The translations under genes were made by a program, and so were the position numbers. The notes beneath the pieces are model-generated. The model searched no databases. It was not told where the DNA came from and worked only from the letters and a program-made list of their open reading frames with translations. A DNA stretch of 64,000 nucleotides from Lumbricus terrestris (Eukaryota; Annelida; Clitellata; Crassiclitellata; Lumbricidae): contig OX457053.1 in the NCBI GenBank assembly GCA_949752735.1, forward strand, positions 9,113,491 through 9,177,490, given 5' to 3'. Every line of letters begins with the position of its first letter. Positions within the stretch are counted from its first letter, which is position 1. Of the stretch, positions 1-10,803 are shown piece after piece.

Positions 1-241
1 CAACGCTGACGCTGCAAATGTTGATCCGCATTAAAAATAATAATTTTTTATCAGAGATTTATTGATATAAATGTTTGAATGCATGCAGTTAGACAGACGA
101 CTTTGGTGTTATTGTGCTAACGTTGGTGTTCAGTGGTCAATTCAAACTAATCAGTTGGTGTTGTGCATATCTAACTGCCAATGATTTAGCTGTGCCTCCA
201 GTTTCTGTATGTCTTTGCCTGTGTTAAAAGTGTTTGTTATA

Positions 242-272
242 ATAATAAAGATAACTAATAATAATAATAATG

Positions 273-305
<33 letters not shown>

Positions 306-438
306 TAATAATAGTAATAATAATAATAAAATAATAGTAATAATAATAGTAATAATAATAATAATAATAATAAAATAATAATAATAATAAAATAATAATA
401 ATAATAATAATAATAGTAGGCTAATAATAATAATGATA
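242..438. repeat. (AAT)n microsatellite
   Basis: Nearly uninterrupted AAT/ATA triplets with a few TAG/TGA variants. The long Ile/Leu/Tyr-rich reading frames here are by-products of the triplet repeat and are not genes. Positions 1-241 and 440-757 hold no feature I can support. Confidence 0.95.
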
Positions 439-757
439 ATAGCTAGATGGTTTCTAATAGGCCAAGGCATTATTTCAACCATGAGCAGAAAAAATTTAAA
501 AAATTCTGATAATGCTAGACATGATGTTGATCGATGTCGTCTTCTGCAATGTCTGCATGTTATGTTGCTCTAGTGCTATCCAAACTAACGCATCCTCTGT
601 AGTAATTGTATCATCACCAACTAACCAACCTGTTGAGCATGATCGACGCCGTAACCCTCCCAGCATCCCCAGACCAATCCTGGTCCCTCCCTTAGAGTTA
701 GACAACGGGTGACACAGTCATGCTGATGGGTGGTGGGTTACCGTTGGTCGTATGTAG

Positions 758-1063
758 GAGCAAGCGGAGACGCCCATCGATGATGACAGCATCAGCCGGC
801 GTACCTCATTACTGCTGACCACTGAACATCATCATACGTCTTGTGTTGGACAGACTACTACTGACCCGCTGCTGCTGCTGCTAGATGACCACCGCGAGGC
901 AACCGCCTCCGCCTCCTCCTCCGCTGGTTCCGCCGCCGCCGCAGCCGCTGCCCCAGGTCCAGACGAAGGGTCCTCCGAAGTGGATGGTCAGCTGGGCGGC
1001 ACTGAACGGGTGCTCGTCGCCGCAACCGAAGTCCAGTTGGCCGAGATTCATCAGTTCGTAGGG
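758..1063 (+). CDS. trio: Trio candidate exon: Ser/Ala-rich linker upstream of DH2
   Basis: A 102-codon open stretch between TATGTAG and the donor GGG|GTAAGG. It begins EQAETPIDDDSISRRTS, passes a poly-Leu and a Ser/Ala run, and ends TEVQLAEIHQFVG. It ends in phase 0, matching the phase-0 start of the next exon at 2136. GC-rich coding-like composition contrasts with the surrounding AT-rich DNA. There is no conserved domain, so the call rests on composition, donor quality and phase. The 5' boundary is uncertain because the acceptor has no clear pyrimidine tract; other AG acceptors occur at 769, 789 and 795. Confidence 0.5.
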
Positions 1064-1073
1064 GTAAGGGTTT

Positions 1074-1183
1074 CACCACCATCACCACCATTGCCACCAC
1101 CACCAACACCACCACCACCACCACCACAATCATCATCACCACCACCACCACCACCGCCACCACCACCACCACCACCACCACCA
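1074..1183. repeat. (CCA)n/(ACC)n microsatellite
   Basis: About 110 bp of CCA/ACC triplets with a few ATC and GCC variants. It begins roughly 10 nt inside the intron that follows the 758-1063 exon, so it nearly touches that exon's 5' splice site. Confidence 0.95.
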
Positions 1184-1424
1184 GTATATATAATATCTCG
1201 ATGTGTGAATGCAATGTGAGAATTATTGTGGAGAATTAAATGAGGTGGACTCTGAATATGATCCACGCGGAGTGGGTGCGAAAATGAGACTTAACCACGG
1301 ACCGTGTTATAGAAGTGCTTCTATACCGGGGGGGGTCCGTGACGTAACTATTGGGCCCTAAGAAAGACTTGAGATGACTGATCCCTCAGCCCCAGGCAAT
1401 TCTCAACCTGTGTGTATGTATACA

Positions 1425-1617
1425 AACTATAATGTGTATGTATGTGTGTGTATGTGTGTATGTATGTATGTATGTATGTATGTATGTATGTATGTATGTA
1501 TGTATGTATGTATGTATGTATGTATGTATGTATGTATGTATGTATGTATGTATGTATGTATGTATGCATGCATGCATGCATGCATGCATGTATGTATGTA
1601 TGTATGTATGTATGTAA
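1425..1617. repeat. (TATG)n microsatellite with ATGC variant block
   Basis: About 45 tetranucleotide units of TATG/ATGT, interrupted by a block of GCAT units near 1564-1590. Six overlapping reading frames (Cys-Met-Tyr-Val or Tyr-Ile-His-Thr) are repeat artefacts. From 1618 to 2135 I see no further feature. Confidence 0.95.
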
Positions 1618-2135
1618 CCACAGCCACACCACACCATAACCACATATGTGCGCATAAATGTGTGCCATAGCAATACAAAGCCATAATATTATACTACTTC
1701 ATTTGCACACACCAACGATATAGACTAATTTCAATAAAATGTGCAGGCCAGAGAACATGGAATTGGTTATGGACTCCATAGATTCGTTCACTGCCCTCCC
1801 TCCATCTGTTTAAATGGGAACTGTGCACCCACATTCAACAAGGAACTCCGCCACCTGATGCACTCTGCCAGTGCCAGTCCAAAGCCTGGATAAAGGAGGA
1901 GGGCGTCGCTAATGGTCTTTGTTACCACACAGTGATGCTAAACTGCAAATACCACCACCACATTCAACAAGGAGTCCAATGCGCCCTTTCCTAACTAAAC
2001 AGCATACATAGGTTTCTTCTATTTAATCACAAAGTATAATTTTGCTTGTTTGTTTGTGAGCTATGTCTGTTGAACTAAAGACAATAGGCATGCTTCCAAT
2101 TTTCCATTATAGTGAGTGCTTGATTTGCTTGACAG

Positions 2136-2353
2136 TTTTCTTCGCCAAACTACGACCAGACCGACTCAACTGCCACGAATTCCTCGAAAGATCAGCCAGC
2201 AGATGGTAGCATCATCAGTGGAAGGGAGCTTGCTTCCGAGTCGGACTCGGCGCAGATGAGTGGAGTTGCGGAGTCGGAGCTGGATGCGGCGGAGGAGGAT
2301 GATGGAATGACGGAAGAGGAAAAGGCGATTGCAAAGAACGTACAGAAACGGCA
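2136..2353 (+). CDS. trio: Trio exon: acidic linker leading into DH2
   Basis: Acceptor TTGACAG at 2129-2135, donor CA|GTAAGT at 2354. It encodes 72 codons plus 2 nt, starting FSSPNYDQTDS, then a Ser/Glu/Asp-rich stretch (ESELDAAEEDDGMTEEEKA) and ending AKNVQKR. The split codon CA+C gives H before YVIAELIETEKD in the next exon. An acidic segment immediately before the DH2 helix is typical of Trio and Kalirin. Phase 0 to phase 2. Confidence 0.9.
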
Positions 2354-2514
2354 GTAAGTCAATTTTTATAAAGATTGGATCCATAATGGAAATTTTTATT
2401 TAAAAGTTTAACGAGGATATTTTTGCAAGGAACTTTTCAAGTATTAATTAAAAAGTAAGCAATGGTTACTTAACTTATTATTAGGCTACTTGACTTATTA
2501 GCAAGATAGGCTGA

Positions 2515-2666
2515 CCGTGAACTCCAATCTCTAGTGCTGATTGTAGCACCCCTTCAAGATGTCTACTCAGGGGTGCTCCCGACTACAGCAGCTATATTTA
2601 TTATTGTCATCATTATTATTGTTGTTATTATTATTGCTATCATTATTGTTATTATTAATTTATCAC

Positions 2667-2707
<41 letters not shown>

Positions 2708-2715
2708 TTACTAAT
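2515..2715. repeat. LINE/SINE 3'-tail fragment followed by (ATT)n
   Basis: Positions 2535-2590 read as the reverse complement of the repeat tail found many times in this window (GGGAGC.CCTCTGAGTAG..TTGAAGGGGCGCTATA), in a degraded form. It is followed at 2593-2715 by ATT triplets, probably an expanded element tail. From 2716 to 3203 nothing is recognisable. Confidence 0.7.
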
Positions 2716-3203
2716 TTATTCTTATTACCCAAAGTTTTGACTGCACAAGGGTGCACAGAAAAGTGATTCGAAGGGACGAAAAGAACTTCCGATTGAGGTG
2801 CCCAATCTGTTTTAAAACCACATCCCACTGCCTCTTTATCAGGCATGTTTTGACAGAGCATCTCTGAATGACGTGGTTAGCACCTGCTTAGTCGTTTCAA
2901 TGAAGAAAACGATGGTAGTGGTCTCTTGATTTGTTTCAATGTTGTTCTCCTGGATTTTTTATCGATATGCATTTATGTTGATGGTGGCGTTTAAGATGAG
3001 TTCAACTGGTGCAGAAGAAAAAACTTACGTCTTAGATGTGATCTTTGAAGTGTGGTTCAAAGGGCTGCCTTTACCGCTGCTGCGCTTCTGCTGGTGTTAT
3101 TCATAGTAATAGAGAATGCTGAAATTGTGATCCCACTATTGGAGTTTTCTGTTGGAGTTTATATAATTTTTCTGTCAGCTGTCTGAGGTCATTCGGAACT
3201 AAG

Positions 3204-3945
3204 CTCCAGATGCATCAGTGTGCCACTGTTCTAGTGTGCCATTGTTCCAGTGTGCCACTGTTCCAGAATGTCTCTGTTCCAGTGTCTCTCTGTTCCAGTG
3301 TGCCACTGTTCCAGTGTGTCTCTGTTCCAGTGTCTCTCTGTTCCAGTGTTCCTCTGTTCCAGTGTCTCTCTGTTCCAGTGTTCCTCTGTTCCAGTGTGCC
3401 TCTGTTCCAGTGTGTCTCTGTTCCAGTGTCTCTCTGTTCCAGTGTGCCACTGTTCCAGAATGTCTCTGTTCCAGTGTCTCTCTGTTCCAGTGTGCCACTG
3501 TTCCAGTGTGTCTCTGTTCCAGTGTCTCTCTGTTCCAGTGTGCCTCTGTTCCAGTGTGTCTCCGTTCCAGTGTCTCTCTGTTCCAGTGTGCCACTGTTCC
3601 AGTGTGTCTCTGTTCCAGTGTGTCTCAGTTCCAGTGTGCTACTGCTCCAGTGTGTCTCAGTTCCAGTATGCCTCTGTTCCAGTGTGTCTCAGTTCCAGTG
3701 TGCTACTGTTCCAGTGTGTCTCAGTTCCAGTATGCCTCTGTTCCAGTGTGTCTCAGTTCCAGTGTGCTACTGTTCCAGTGTGTCTCAGTTCCAGTATGCT
3801 TCAGTTCCAGTGTGTCTCAGTTCTAGTTTGCCTCAGTTCCAGTGTGTCTCCGTTCTAGTTTGCCTCAGTTCCAGTGTGTCTCAGTTCTAGTTTGCCTCAG
3901 TTCCAGTGTGTCTCAGTTCTAGTATACCTCTGCTCCAGCAACTCT
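3204..3945. repeat. 16-bp minisatellite (about 46 copies)
   Basis: Tandem array with unit close to CTGTTCCAGTGTGTCT (16 nt). The left half mostly carries TCTGTTCCAGTGT and the right half mostly TCAGTTCCAGTGT, so variant units are spatially clustered. Because 16 is not a multiple of 3, the array reads through all three frames with a 48-nt protein period (VPVCLCSSVSLFQCAS). That explains the long Cys/Ser/Val frames without coding selection. It lies in the Trio intron between the exons at 2136 and 5409. Confidence 0.95.
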
Positions 3946-3994
3946 TGTGTACTTCACTTTGACTATAGTTCACTCAGAACGGCCATCGATTTAG

Positions 3995-4070
3995 TGAGTT
4001 AATCAATTAATCAATCTATCAATCGAGATTCCTAATCAGAGGCGCTCCCAACCCAGGCCAAGCGGATGAA
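3995..4070 (-). mobile_element. Retroposon 3'-tail fragment
   Basis: ATCA tetranucleotides followed by CAGAGGCGCTCCCAACCCAGGCC. This is the reverse complement of the common GGGAGCGCCTCTGAGTAG tail of local LINEs and SINEs. It is only a short remnant. From 4071 to 4610 I see nothing else. Confidence 0.55.
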
Positions 4071-4617
4071 AGTAGCTTAGAAGCAGCAATTAGAATTGAG
4101 AGTAGGGAGGGAGCTCGTTGGTGCCTTCTTCAAATTAGATTGGATCTAAAGATGAAATTAAGTGCTGGTGATGGTTTTGCTTTTGGGAGTGTAACTTAGA
4201 TCCCAGATGTGCAGTCTGATGTTAATTACTTTTTACGGCACACATTAAATGACACAAAAACATGCTTTTTTCTTTGTCCAAATCAGTTTCTGGTGTCGAG
4301 TAAGGTGCGTTAATTGGAAACTTTTTACAGTCTTCAGATAACTGAAGGATCTTTTTTATGTTTCTGAAGTGTACTGTTTGACTCTAACGGCAAGCGAGGA
4401 AGTCTGAGACTGAAATAGAAACGTTGCACATTGTTTCACTTCCGTTTCCCATTTGGGACCATTGCTTATCTTGAGTATCGGCAATTCTTTGGCAATTAAT
4501 CTCTTTGAAAAGACTGATATGCAAAAGGAAAGCTTCATGTGGATGTTTCATGTAGATCCCAGTTTGCTTAAGCTAGACCATCACAGATATTATCATTTTT
4601 CGTTATATCCTCTATTG

Positions 4618-4618
4618 A

Positions 4619-4654
<36 letters not shown>

Positions 4655-5012
4655 GTGACTGTGATGGTGGTGGTGGCGGTGGTGGTGGTGGTGGTGGTGG
4701 TGGTGGAAGTGATGATGAAGATGATTATGATGATGATTTAAGGGTGATGATTGGGATGATTATGATGTCCGATAATTATCTTTGGCAACCATCAACTGTT
4801 GTCCTGATCATTATGATTATGACACTATAGAAGTTGCTGGATTCGTCATCGTAGTCATTATCACCATCATGATGTTGTTGTCGTCATCATCATCATCATC
4901 ATCATCATCGTCATCGCCGTCTTCTCCGTCATCGTCGTCATCATCGTAACCGTCATCATCATCATCATCATCGTCGTCATCGTTGTAATTGTCATCATCA
5001 TCATCATCGTCG

Positions 5013-5044
<32 letters not shown>

Positions 5045-5065
5045 GTCGTCGTCGTCGTCGTCGTC

Positions 5066-5116
<51 letters not shown>

Positions 5117-5137
5117 GTCTTCATCGTCATCAGCTTT
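4618..5137. repeat. Compound GAT/GGT/CAT/CGT trinucleotide repeats
   Basis: A GAT block (4620-4653), a GGT block (4661-4707) and, after about 150 bp of intervening sequence, a long CAT/CGT block (about 4860-5135). The poly-Asp and poly-Met frames on either strand come from the triplet repeats. From 5138 to 5408 the DNA stays GAT-rich with no gene. Confidence 0.93.
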
Positions 5138-5408
5138 ATGTATAGTGGCGATCAAAATTTAAAAATGATGATATCAACGACAACGATGATGATCTTTTGT
5201 TGTTCCTGCTGAGCACGCCGCACAGGTGATGATGGTTCGCATTATGATGATGATAACGCTGAGGAAAATCTTCGTTGTGATGAGTTTAGTTTCTACAGCA
5301 GTGATAATAAAAATTCAATTCTGATGATGATGTTTGTAATGTTTAATTTTAATATGATTTGGCTGATAAGATGTTGATGTGATGGGTATTATTATCGTAT
5401 CGTTTTAG

Positions 5409-5475
5409 CTATGTTATCGCGGAGTTGATTGAAACGGAGAAGGATTACGTTAAAGATTTGGGATTGCTTGTCGAG
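5409..5475 (+). CDS. trio: Trio exon: start of DH2 (CR1 helix)
   Basis: Acceptor CGTTTTAG, donor GAG|GTAAGA. One base plus 22 codons: YVIAELIETEKDYVKDLGLL then VE. This is the diagnostic first conserved region of DH domains, with the invariant Glu (E..YV.DL) that contacts the GTPase switch I. It closely resembles the second DH domain of Trio and Kalirin. Phase 2 to phase 0. Confidence 0.97.
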
Positions 5476-5630
5476 GTAAGAGTCTTCTTGTGTTGCGTCA
5501 GCTGCAGAAAATCAATTCAATTCTTACATAGGAGTAGGTTATGAAGATTTGGATCGCAAATTTAAGTCAACTGGGAAATATGATGATTCATATTGCTGTC
5601 TCTCTGTCTGTCGATTTGTCTGGGTACATG

Positions 5631-5631
5631 T

Positions 5632-5668
<37 letters not shown>

Positions 5669-5678
5669 GTGTCTGTAT
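5631..5678. repeat. (TGTC)n microsatellite
   Basis: About ten TGTC units with minor variants. The rest of the intron (5679-6448) is AT-rich, with one retroposon-like tail near 5910-5935 and no coding signal. Confidence 0.9.
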
Positions 5679-6448
5679 TTCTTTCTGTCAAACAATTTCC
5701 TCTATTTTTCTACTGCTCCTGTTGTTACTTTTACTATTTCTGTTATTGAAAGTAAGTATGCAGGCTTTATTATTTGCATTGACTAGCGCACACGAATTGC
5801 ATTGTATACAGCGACTGCATGTATATTTGGAATGGAATCTATTGCAGGCGTATATTTTCAATCAATCAATTATTCAATCAGAATTTGTTTAGTGCTTCAT
5901 CAAGATCTCTATACAGAGGCATTCCTGACGTAGGCGAAGCCAAAAAAATGACGGAATTTTGTTGTTTGGTATTTGTTGTGATTATTTTTAATGTCGGTGC
6001 CAATGTTGTTTTTATCAATTTTATAATAGATAATTATATTTATTATTTAAAAAATAGGACCATGACTACAATGGTCTTAAAGAGCTTATAAATGATATAA
6101 TGATATGGAATCTAAAAGGCTGTGAATGGTGAACTTTAATTTTCAAATCTATGCAATTGATAATTCACAGTTACAATTATCAAGTCTGTTTGTTATTTTA
6201 TTGGTAAGCCCTTTGCCCCAGGGTAATGACTCAGTAAGGTGCTGTCGATGGAACTACCGGATATTTGGATGAATGCATTGCCCTAGATTACTAATTGTTG
6301 TTTTTGGAAATTACCTTGACTTGGTGACCTTGACCCAATTAGCGTGACCTTTGTCCTTGACCGGATGGGTCAATGAGTGCAACTTGTTCTTATACCAGTA
6401 CTTTGTCTTCTACTGTGAACGCATTGTTGTTGGTTATTACTTGTTTAG

Positions 6449-6558
6449 GGCTATATGAAGCTCATCCTGAATCAGGAGATTCCAATGCCGCTTGGAATGG
6501 AGGGAAAGGACAAAATCGTTTTTGGCAATGTACACCAGATCTACGACTGGCACAAAGA
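6449..6558 (+). CDS. trio: Trio exon: DH2, helix 2-3 segment
   Basis: Acceptor TTGTTTAG, donor GA|GTAAGT. 36 codons plus 2 nt: [20 protein letters not shown] then [16 protein letters not shown]. The block KIVFGN.HQIYDWH is highly conserved in GEFD2 of Trio and Kalirin. Phase 0 to phase 2; GA joins A of the next exon to give Glu. Confidence 0.97.
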
Positions 6559-6684
6559 GTAAGTCTTGGTCGGGAGTTTCGGCAAAAGCAGTGGGTCATC
6601 TCAAAAATCCCCTAGCGAGCTAACAAATAAACATATGTTGAGTGTTTGGTTTTTGAAAAATATTGTATTTTATTAAAGCATTTG

Positions 6685-6905
6685 TAAAGTACCTCTTCAA
6701 TCAATCAATCAATCAATCGTAATTTATATAGCGCCCCTTCAAGGTATCTACTCAGAGGTGCTCTTATGGGGTGCTATCCATTCAGAGGCACTCCCAGTGT
6801 GCAAGGCTATGAGAGAAGAGATAGGTTTTGAGAAACACAAATGAGGAGGGGATTACCATGCTGCTGGAGTTTTAGATCGAGTAGGCGGGGACAGTGTATT
6901 CCAAA
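6685..6905 (-). mobile_element. LINE/SINE 3' end remnant (antisense)
   Basis: (AATC)n followed by AATTTATATAGCGCCCCTTC and GGTGCTC blocks, the reverse complement of the common tail TTGAAGGGGCGCTATATAAAT. Sequence to about 6900 resembles the remnant at 16073-16345 (shared AGTGTGCAA and GAGAGAA blocks). It has no open frame. Confidence 0.65.
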
Positions 6906-6954
6906 TAATAATAATACATGAAAGTTGCAGTTTGCACTATGAGGAAGTCCATGG

Positions 6955-7507
6955 TCTACAGTCTTACTTATGATGTGTGCTTTACAATCTTACTCATGAT
7001 GTGTGCTTTACAATCTTACTCATGATGTGTGCTTTACAGTCTTACTCATGATGTGTGCTTTACAGTCTTACTCATGATGTGTGCTTTACAGTCTTACTCA
7101 TGATGTGTGCTTTACAGTCTTACTCATGATGTGTGCTTTACAGTCTTACTCATGATGTGTGCTTTACAGTCTTACTCATGATATGTGCTTTACAGTCTTA
7201 CTCATGATGTGTGCCCTTTACAGTCTTACTCATGATGTGCCCTTTACAGTCTTACTCATGATGTGTGCTTTACAGTCTCACTCATGATATGTGCTTTACA
7301 ATCTTACTCATGATGTGTGCTTTACAGTCTTACTCATGATGTGCCCTTTACAGTCTTACTCATGATGTGTGCTTTACAGTCTTACTCATGATGTGTGCCC
7401 TTTACAGTCTTACTCATGATGTGTGCTTTACAGTCTTACTCATGATGTGTGCTTTACAGTCTTACTCATGATGTGTGCTTTACAGTCTTACTCATGATGT
7501 GTGCTTT
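6955..7507. repeat. 26-bp minisatellite (about 21 copies)
   Basis: Unit close to TCTTACTCATGATGTGTGCT plus TTACAG. Most variation is GTGTGC to GTGTGCCC, or one-base changes. Every unit ends in CTTTACAG, which resembles a 3' splice acceptor. The array lies in the Trio intron between the exons at 6449 and 8002. Confidence 0.95.
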
Positions 7508-7737
7508 GTGGGTTAGGACAGAATGCATTCGTGTTGTCTATCACCTTTTCCTTTTGTAATCCTATGAGGCTGTTTGATATGAGATGGTTTGACTTTCACG
7601 TTTATATGTGTGTACAAGTAAATGTATTTTGCGAAAATAAGTACTGTGCACAATTCATTCAATGGAGGTATTATGGGTACGAGTTGCATGGCTGTTCTGC
7701 GGTTATGGTTTGGAGTTATTATTAATTAGACCTTAAC

Positions 7738-7887
7738 GCAATAATAACCAAAAATAACCAATAATAACCAATATCAACCAATGATAACCAATATTAACCA
7801 ATAATAACCAATAATAACCAATAATAACCAATAATAACCAATAATAACCAATAATAGCCAATAATAACCAATAATAACCAATAATTC
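7738..7887. repeat. 10-bp tandem repeat AATAACCAAT (about 14 copies)
   Basis: Nearly perfect decamer array with few substitutions (AATATCAACC, AATAGCCAAT). It ends about 115 nt before the Trio exon at 8002. Confidence 0.95.
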
Positions 7888-8001
7888 ATTTTCACGTTTG
7901 CGTGATCTAAATAACGGAAAGTGCAACAACAACAATGCTGATTTGGTAATGTATTTGCCGTGTTTTGCTTTTAATGAATTTCTTATGTTTTCTTTGCAAA
8001 G

Positions 8002-8071
8002 AACATTTCAACCAGAGCTCAACAAATGCTCTGACGATCCGCAGAGACTCGGGGCTGTCTTCTCAAGATAC
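8002..8071 (+). CDS. trio: Trio exon: DH2 middle segment
   Basis: Acceptor TCTTTGCAAAG, donor TAC|GTGAGT. One base completing Glu, then 23 codons: TFQPELNKCSDDPQRLGAVF then SRY. It corresponds to the FFL.ELEKC...RLG.LF.KH region of Trio DH2. Phase 2 to phase 0. Confidence 0.95.
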
Positions 8072-8221
8072 GTGAGTCATTTTGAGCCACCATGTTTCAC
8101 TTTGCACCGGATTAGCCAGGCTTTTCATTTTCACCAGCCGTTTTTGCTTCGATTTGGTGAATGCTGTCCCTAATTAGTGAGACCTTAGATCCCCGTCAGG
8201 GCTCTTCCTTTTGTATCCAGA

Positions 8222-9353
8222 GCGGCTTTATTCACAATAATAATTGTTTTATTCACAATAATAGTTGTCTTATTCACATTAATAGTTGTTTTATTCGCAT
8301 TAATGGTTGTTTTATTCACGTTAATAGTTGTTTTATTCACATTAATGGTTGATAAATTAATAGATTAGTTGCTTTATTCACATTAATAGTTGCTTTATTC
8401 ACATTTATGGTTGTTTTATTCACATTAATAGTTGTTTTATTCACATTAATAGTTGTTTTATTCACATTAATAGTTGTTTTATTCACATTAATAATTGTTT
8501 TATTCACATTTATAGTTGCTTTATTCACATTAATAGTTGTTTTATTCACCTTAATGGTTGTTTTATTCACATTAATAATTGTTTTATTCACGTTAATAGT
8601 TGTTTTATTCACATTAATGGTTGTTTTATTCACCTTAATGGTTGTTTTATTCACATTAATTATTGTTTTATTCTCATTCATAGTTGTTTTATTTACATTT
8701 ATAGTTGTTTTATTCACATTAATAGTTGCTTTATTCACATTAATAGTTGCTTTATTCACATTAATGGTTGTTTTATTCACATTAATAGTTGTTTTATTCA
8801 CATTAATAGATGTTTTATTCACGTTAATAGTTGTTTCATTCACATTTATAGTTGCTTTATTCACATTAATAGTTGTTTTATTCACATTTATAGTTGTTTT
8901 ATTCACATTAATAGTTGCTTTATTCACATTTATAGTTGCTTTATTCACATTAATAGTTGTTTTATTCACATTAATAGTTGTTTTATTCACATTAATAGTT
9001 ATTTTATTCACATTAATAGTTGTTTTATTCACATTTATAGTTGCTTTATTCACATTAATAGTTGTTTTATTCACATTAATAGATGTTTTATTCACGTTAA
9101 TAGTTGTTTCATTCACATTTATAGTTGCTTTATTCACATTAATAGTTGTTTTATTCACATTTATAGTTGTTTTATTCACATTAATAGTTGTTTTATTCAC
9201 ATTTATAGTTGTTTTATTCACATTAATAGTTGCTTTATTCACATTTATAGTTGCTTTATTCACATTAATAGTTGTTTTATTCACATTAATAGTTGTTTTA
9301 TTCACATTTATAGTTGTTTTATTCACATTAATAGTTGTTTTATTCTCCTTTGA
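8222..9353. repeat. 21-bp minisatellite (about 53 copies) with higher-order structure
   Basis: Unit close to GTTTTATTCACATTAATAGT plus T. Because 21 nt is exactly seven codons, both strands stay open for about 950 bp: VVLFTLI repeats on + and NVNKTTI repeats on -. A run of variant units, including one reading TAGATG instead of TAGTTG, occurs twice 273 bp apart (8807 and 9080). That equals 13 units, so part of the array has itself been duplicated. It is intronic in Trio, and I see no evidence that either frame is translated. Confidence 0.95.
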
Positions 9354-9785
9354 TTAGATAGCGTTTACTCATCGTTAGGGCATAATCTTTGGTGCAGAAG
9401 CCGTCTCTTGCGAACCTTATCAGTCAGCCACCTTTTGTTTTATTCGCATTACCGGTAATAGTTGTTTTGTTTTTGGTTGGCTACAATAAAATCTTTGATT
9501 GATTGATTTCGTAATTCAAGTTTTGAGCCTTCTTTTGACTTTGCAACAGATAAGTCTTTGATTGGTGTCAGACACTTAGTAAAGCTTGAGGCATTATAAT
9601 AAAAAGATATGTGTAATCAATCAGTCAGCAATTGACTGCAGCTTATTAAGATGTTCATTTAAGAGAACTTGTGCGAAAGAAGATGTTTTTAAAAAGAATT
9701 ACTTTCTGGTGCTGTATTTGTTGAACTTGTATTTTAGTTACTAGTAGGCTATCTAGTAAAGGTTTTGTTGTTGATTATTGTGCAG

Positions 9786-9872
9786 GAACGAAGACTTTAC
9801 ATGTACGTCAAATACTGCGAGAATAAACCCAAGTCCGAGTACATTGTTGCTGAATACATAGACTACTTTGAG
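9786..9872 (+). CDS. trio: Trio exon: DH2 '[20 protein letters not shown]' segment
   Basis: Acceptor TTGTGCAG, donor GAG|GTCAGT. 29 codons in phase 0 on both sides, including [19 protein letters not shown], then DYFE. The motif YC.NKPKSE is nearly invariant in GEFD2 of Trio and Kalirin. Confidence 0.97.
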
Positions 9873-10089
9873 GTCAGTGTTTATGAGGGTGTGTGCTGAG
9901 TGGGGTGGAGGCGCTGCTCAAAGAATCAACGTACCATTCCAATTTCGTCATAATTATATATAAAAATTTGCCCGAAGTGATTCGTAAACCTTTGATTAGA
10001 TAGCGTTTAAAATTAGATAGCTCCTAGTTACTAAGTCCCTGCAGGGTTTAGCGCCTTATAAATACCTCTGCGACTTAATGTGTAAGCCT

Positions 10090-10395
10090 TTTTCTGCAAG
10101 ATCTTCAGCCCTCTTCATTCTGATGACCGCTTTGATCTATTTGTACCTGGATCACGAGCCTCATTAACCCAACATCGTGCTTTTGCTATTTTTGGTCCTT
10201 TAATTTGGAATCACCTTCCTTCTGAAATTCGTGGCCGGATTCTTGTAGGAAATTCACCTGCATCTTTTCGCTGCTTGAAGACATTTCTCTTTTCATGGCC
10301 CTGTCATGCTGAGAGCGCTTCTGAATAGCTTTGCTGTGAGAAACGATTTACAAATGCTTTATGAGATTAGATTAGAATAGATTAGATTAGATTAA
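10090..10395 (+). mobile_element. 5'-truncated LINE: C-terminal ORF2 end plus (GATTA)n tail
   Basis: An open stretch reads SRASLTQHRAFAIFGPLIWN then HLPSEIRG and ASFRCLKTFLFSWPC, with a stop at about 10327. The pattern F..GP.IWN.LP....S...FK..LF is the typical C-terminal end of L2/CR1/Jockey-type LINE proteins. It is followed by imperfect GATTA/AGATT repeats (10355-10393), a LINE-type simple tail. It is a dead fragment in a Trio intron. Confidence 0.75.
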
Positions 10396-10699
10396 TCATC
10401 GTTAGGGCATCATTCATTATCTTTGGTGCAGAAGCTGTCTCTTGCATCCTTGGCTGTGATCCAGGTTATCCGTATCTGCCGCCCAATGTCCAGAGGACTG
10501 TAATCAAGGGTATATGCGGGTAAAACCAGTGTCCGCTGTTGTAAGGTGTTGGGCGCTACGCTCTATGAGCGAGAACTCCGTGTTCCACGGTTTCATATGG
10601 CTGCTAGGCAATGCGATGGTTTTTGTGCATTAGGCATTTCCATCTGAAATGACCTTCCATTGGAGCCACGTTTCTTGCATCTGACCAATAAAGCTGGAT

Positions 10700-10803
10700 T
10701 TTATAGATCACTCTAGTCGTTTTCTTTAGCTGTGACTGGACTGGGAGAGCCTCTGAGTAGGTCTCTTCATGAGGCGCTATATAAATTCTGCGAATGAATG
10801 AAT
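10700..10803 (+). mobile_element. Retroposon 3' tail with (GAAT)n
   Basis: CTGGGAGAGCCTCTGAGTAG..CTTCATGAGGCGCTATATAAATT, then (GAAT)n. It is the shared 3' tail of many local elements. Sequence from 10447 to 10700 is probably the body of the same element but matches no protein I recognise. Confidence 0.65.

Larger units (their letters stand above)
9345..10450 (+). repeat. Dispersed duplicated blocks flanking a Trio exon
   Basis: CCTTTGATTAGATAGCGTTT occurs at 9348 and again near 9991. A block reading CATCGTTAGGGCAT...ATCTTTGGTGCAGAAGC.GTCTCTTGC occurs at about 9370-9412 and again at about 10397-10446. The Trio exon 9786-9872 lies between the copies. These are direct-orientation repeats of one dispersed element whose ends I cannot define. 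Confidence 0.6.

Noticed and set aside
574..708. Possible Trio exon with a Pro-rich end (PPSIPRPILVPPLELDNG).
   Set aside because: Acceptor and donor words exist, but it ends in phase 2 and does not match the phase-0 start of the next candidate exon at 758. It would need a poor acceptor near 789. No family similarity.
3199..3890. Long frames of 131-226 codons on both strands.
   Set aside because: Produced by a 16-bp tandem repeat; no start context, domain or splice support.
8337..9357. Two long overlapping frames (316 and 329 codons).
   Set aside because: Seven-codon repeats of a 21-bp minisatellite in a Trio intron; open on both strands by arithmetic, not selection.
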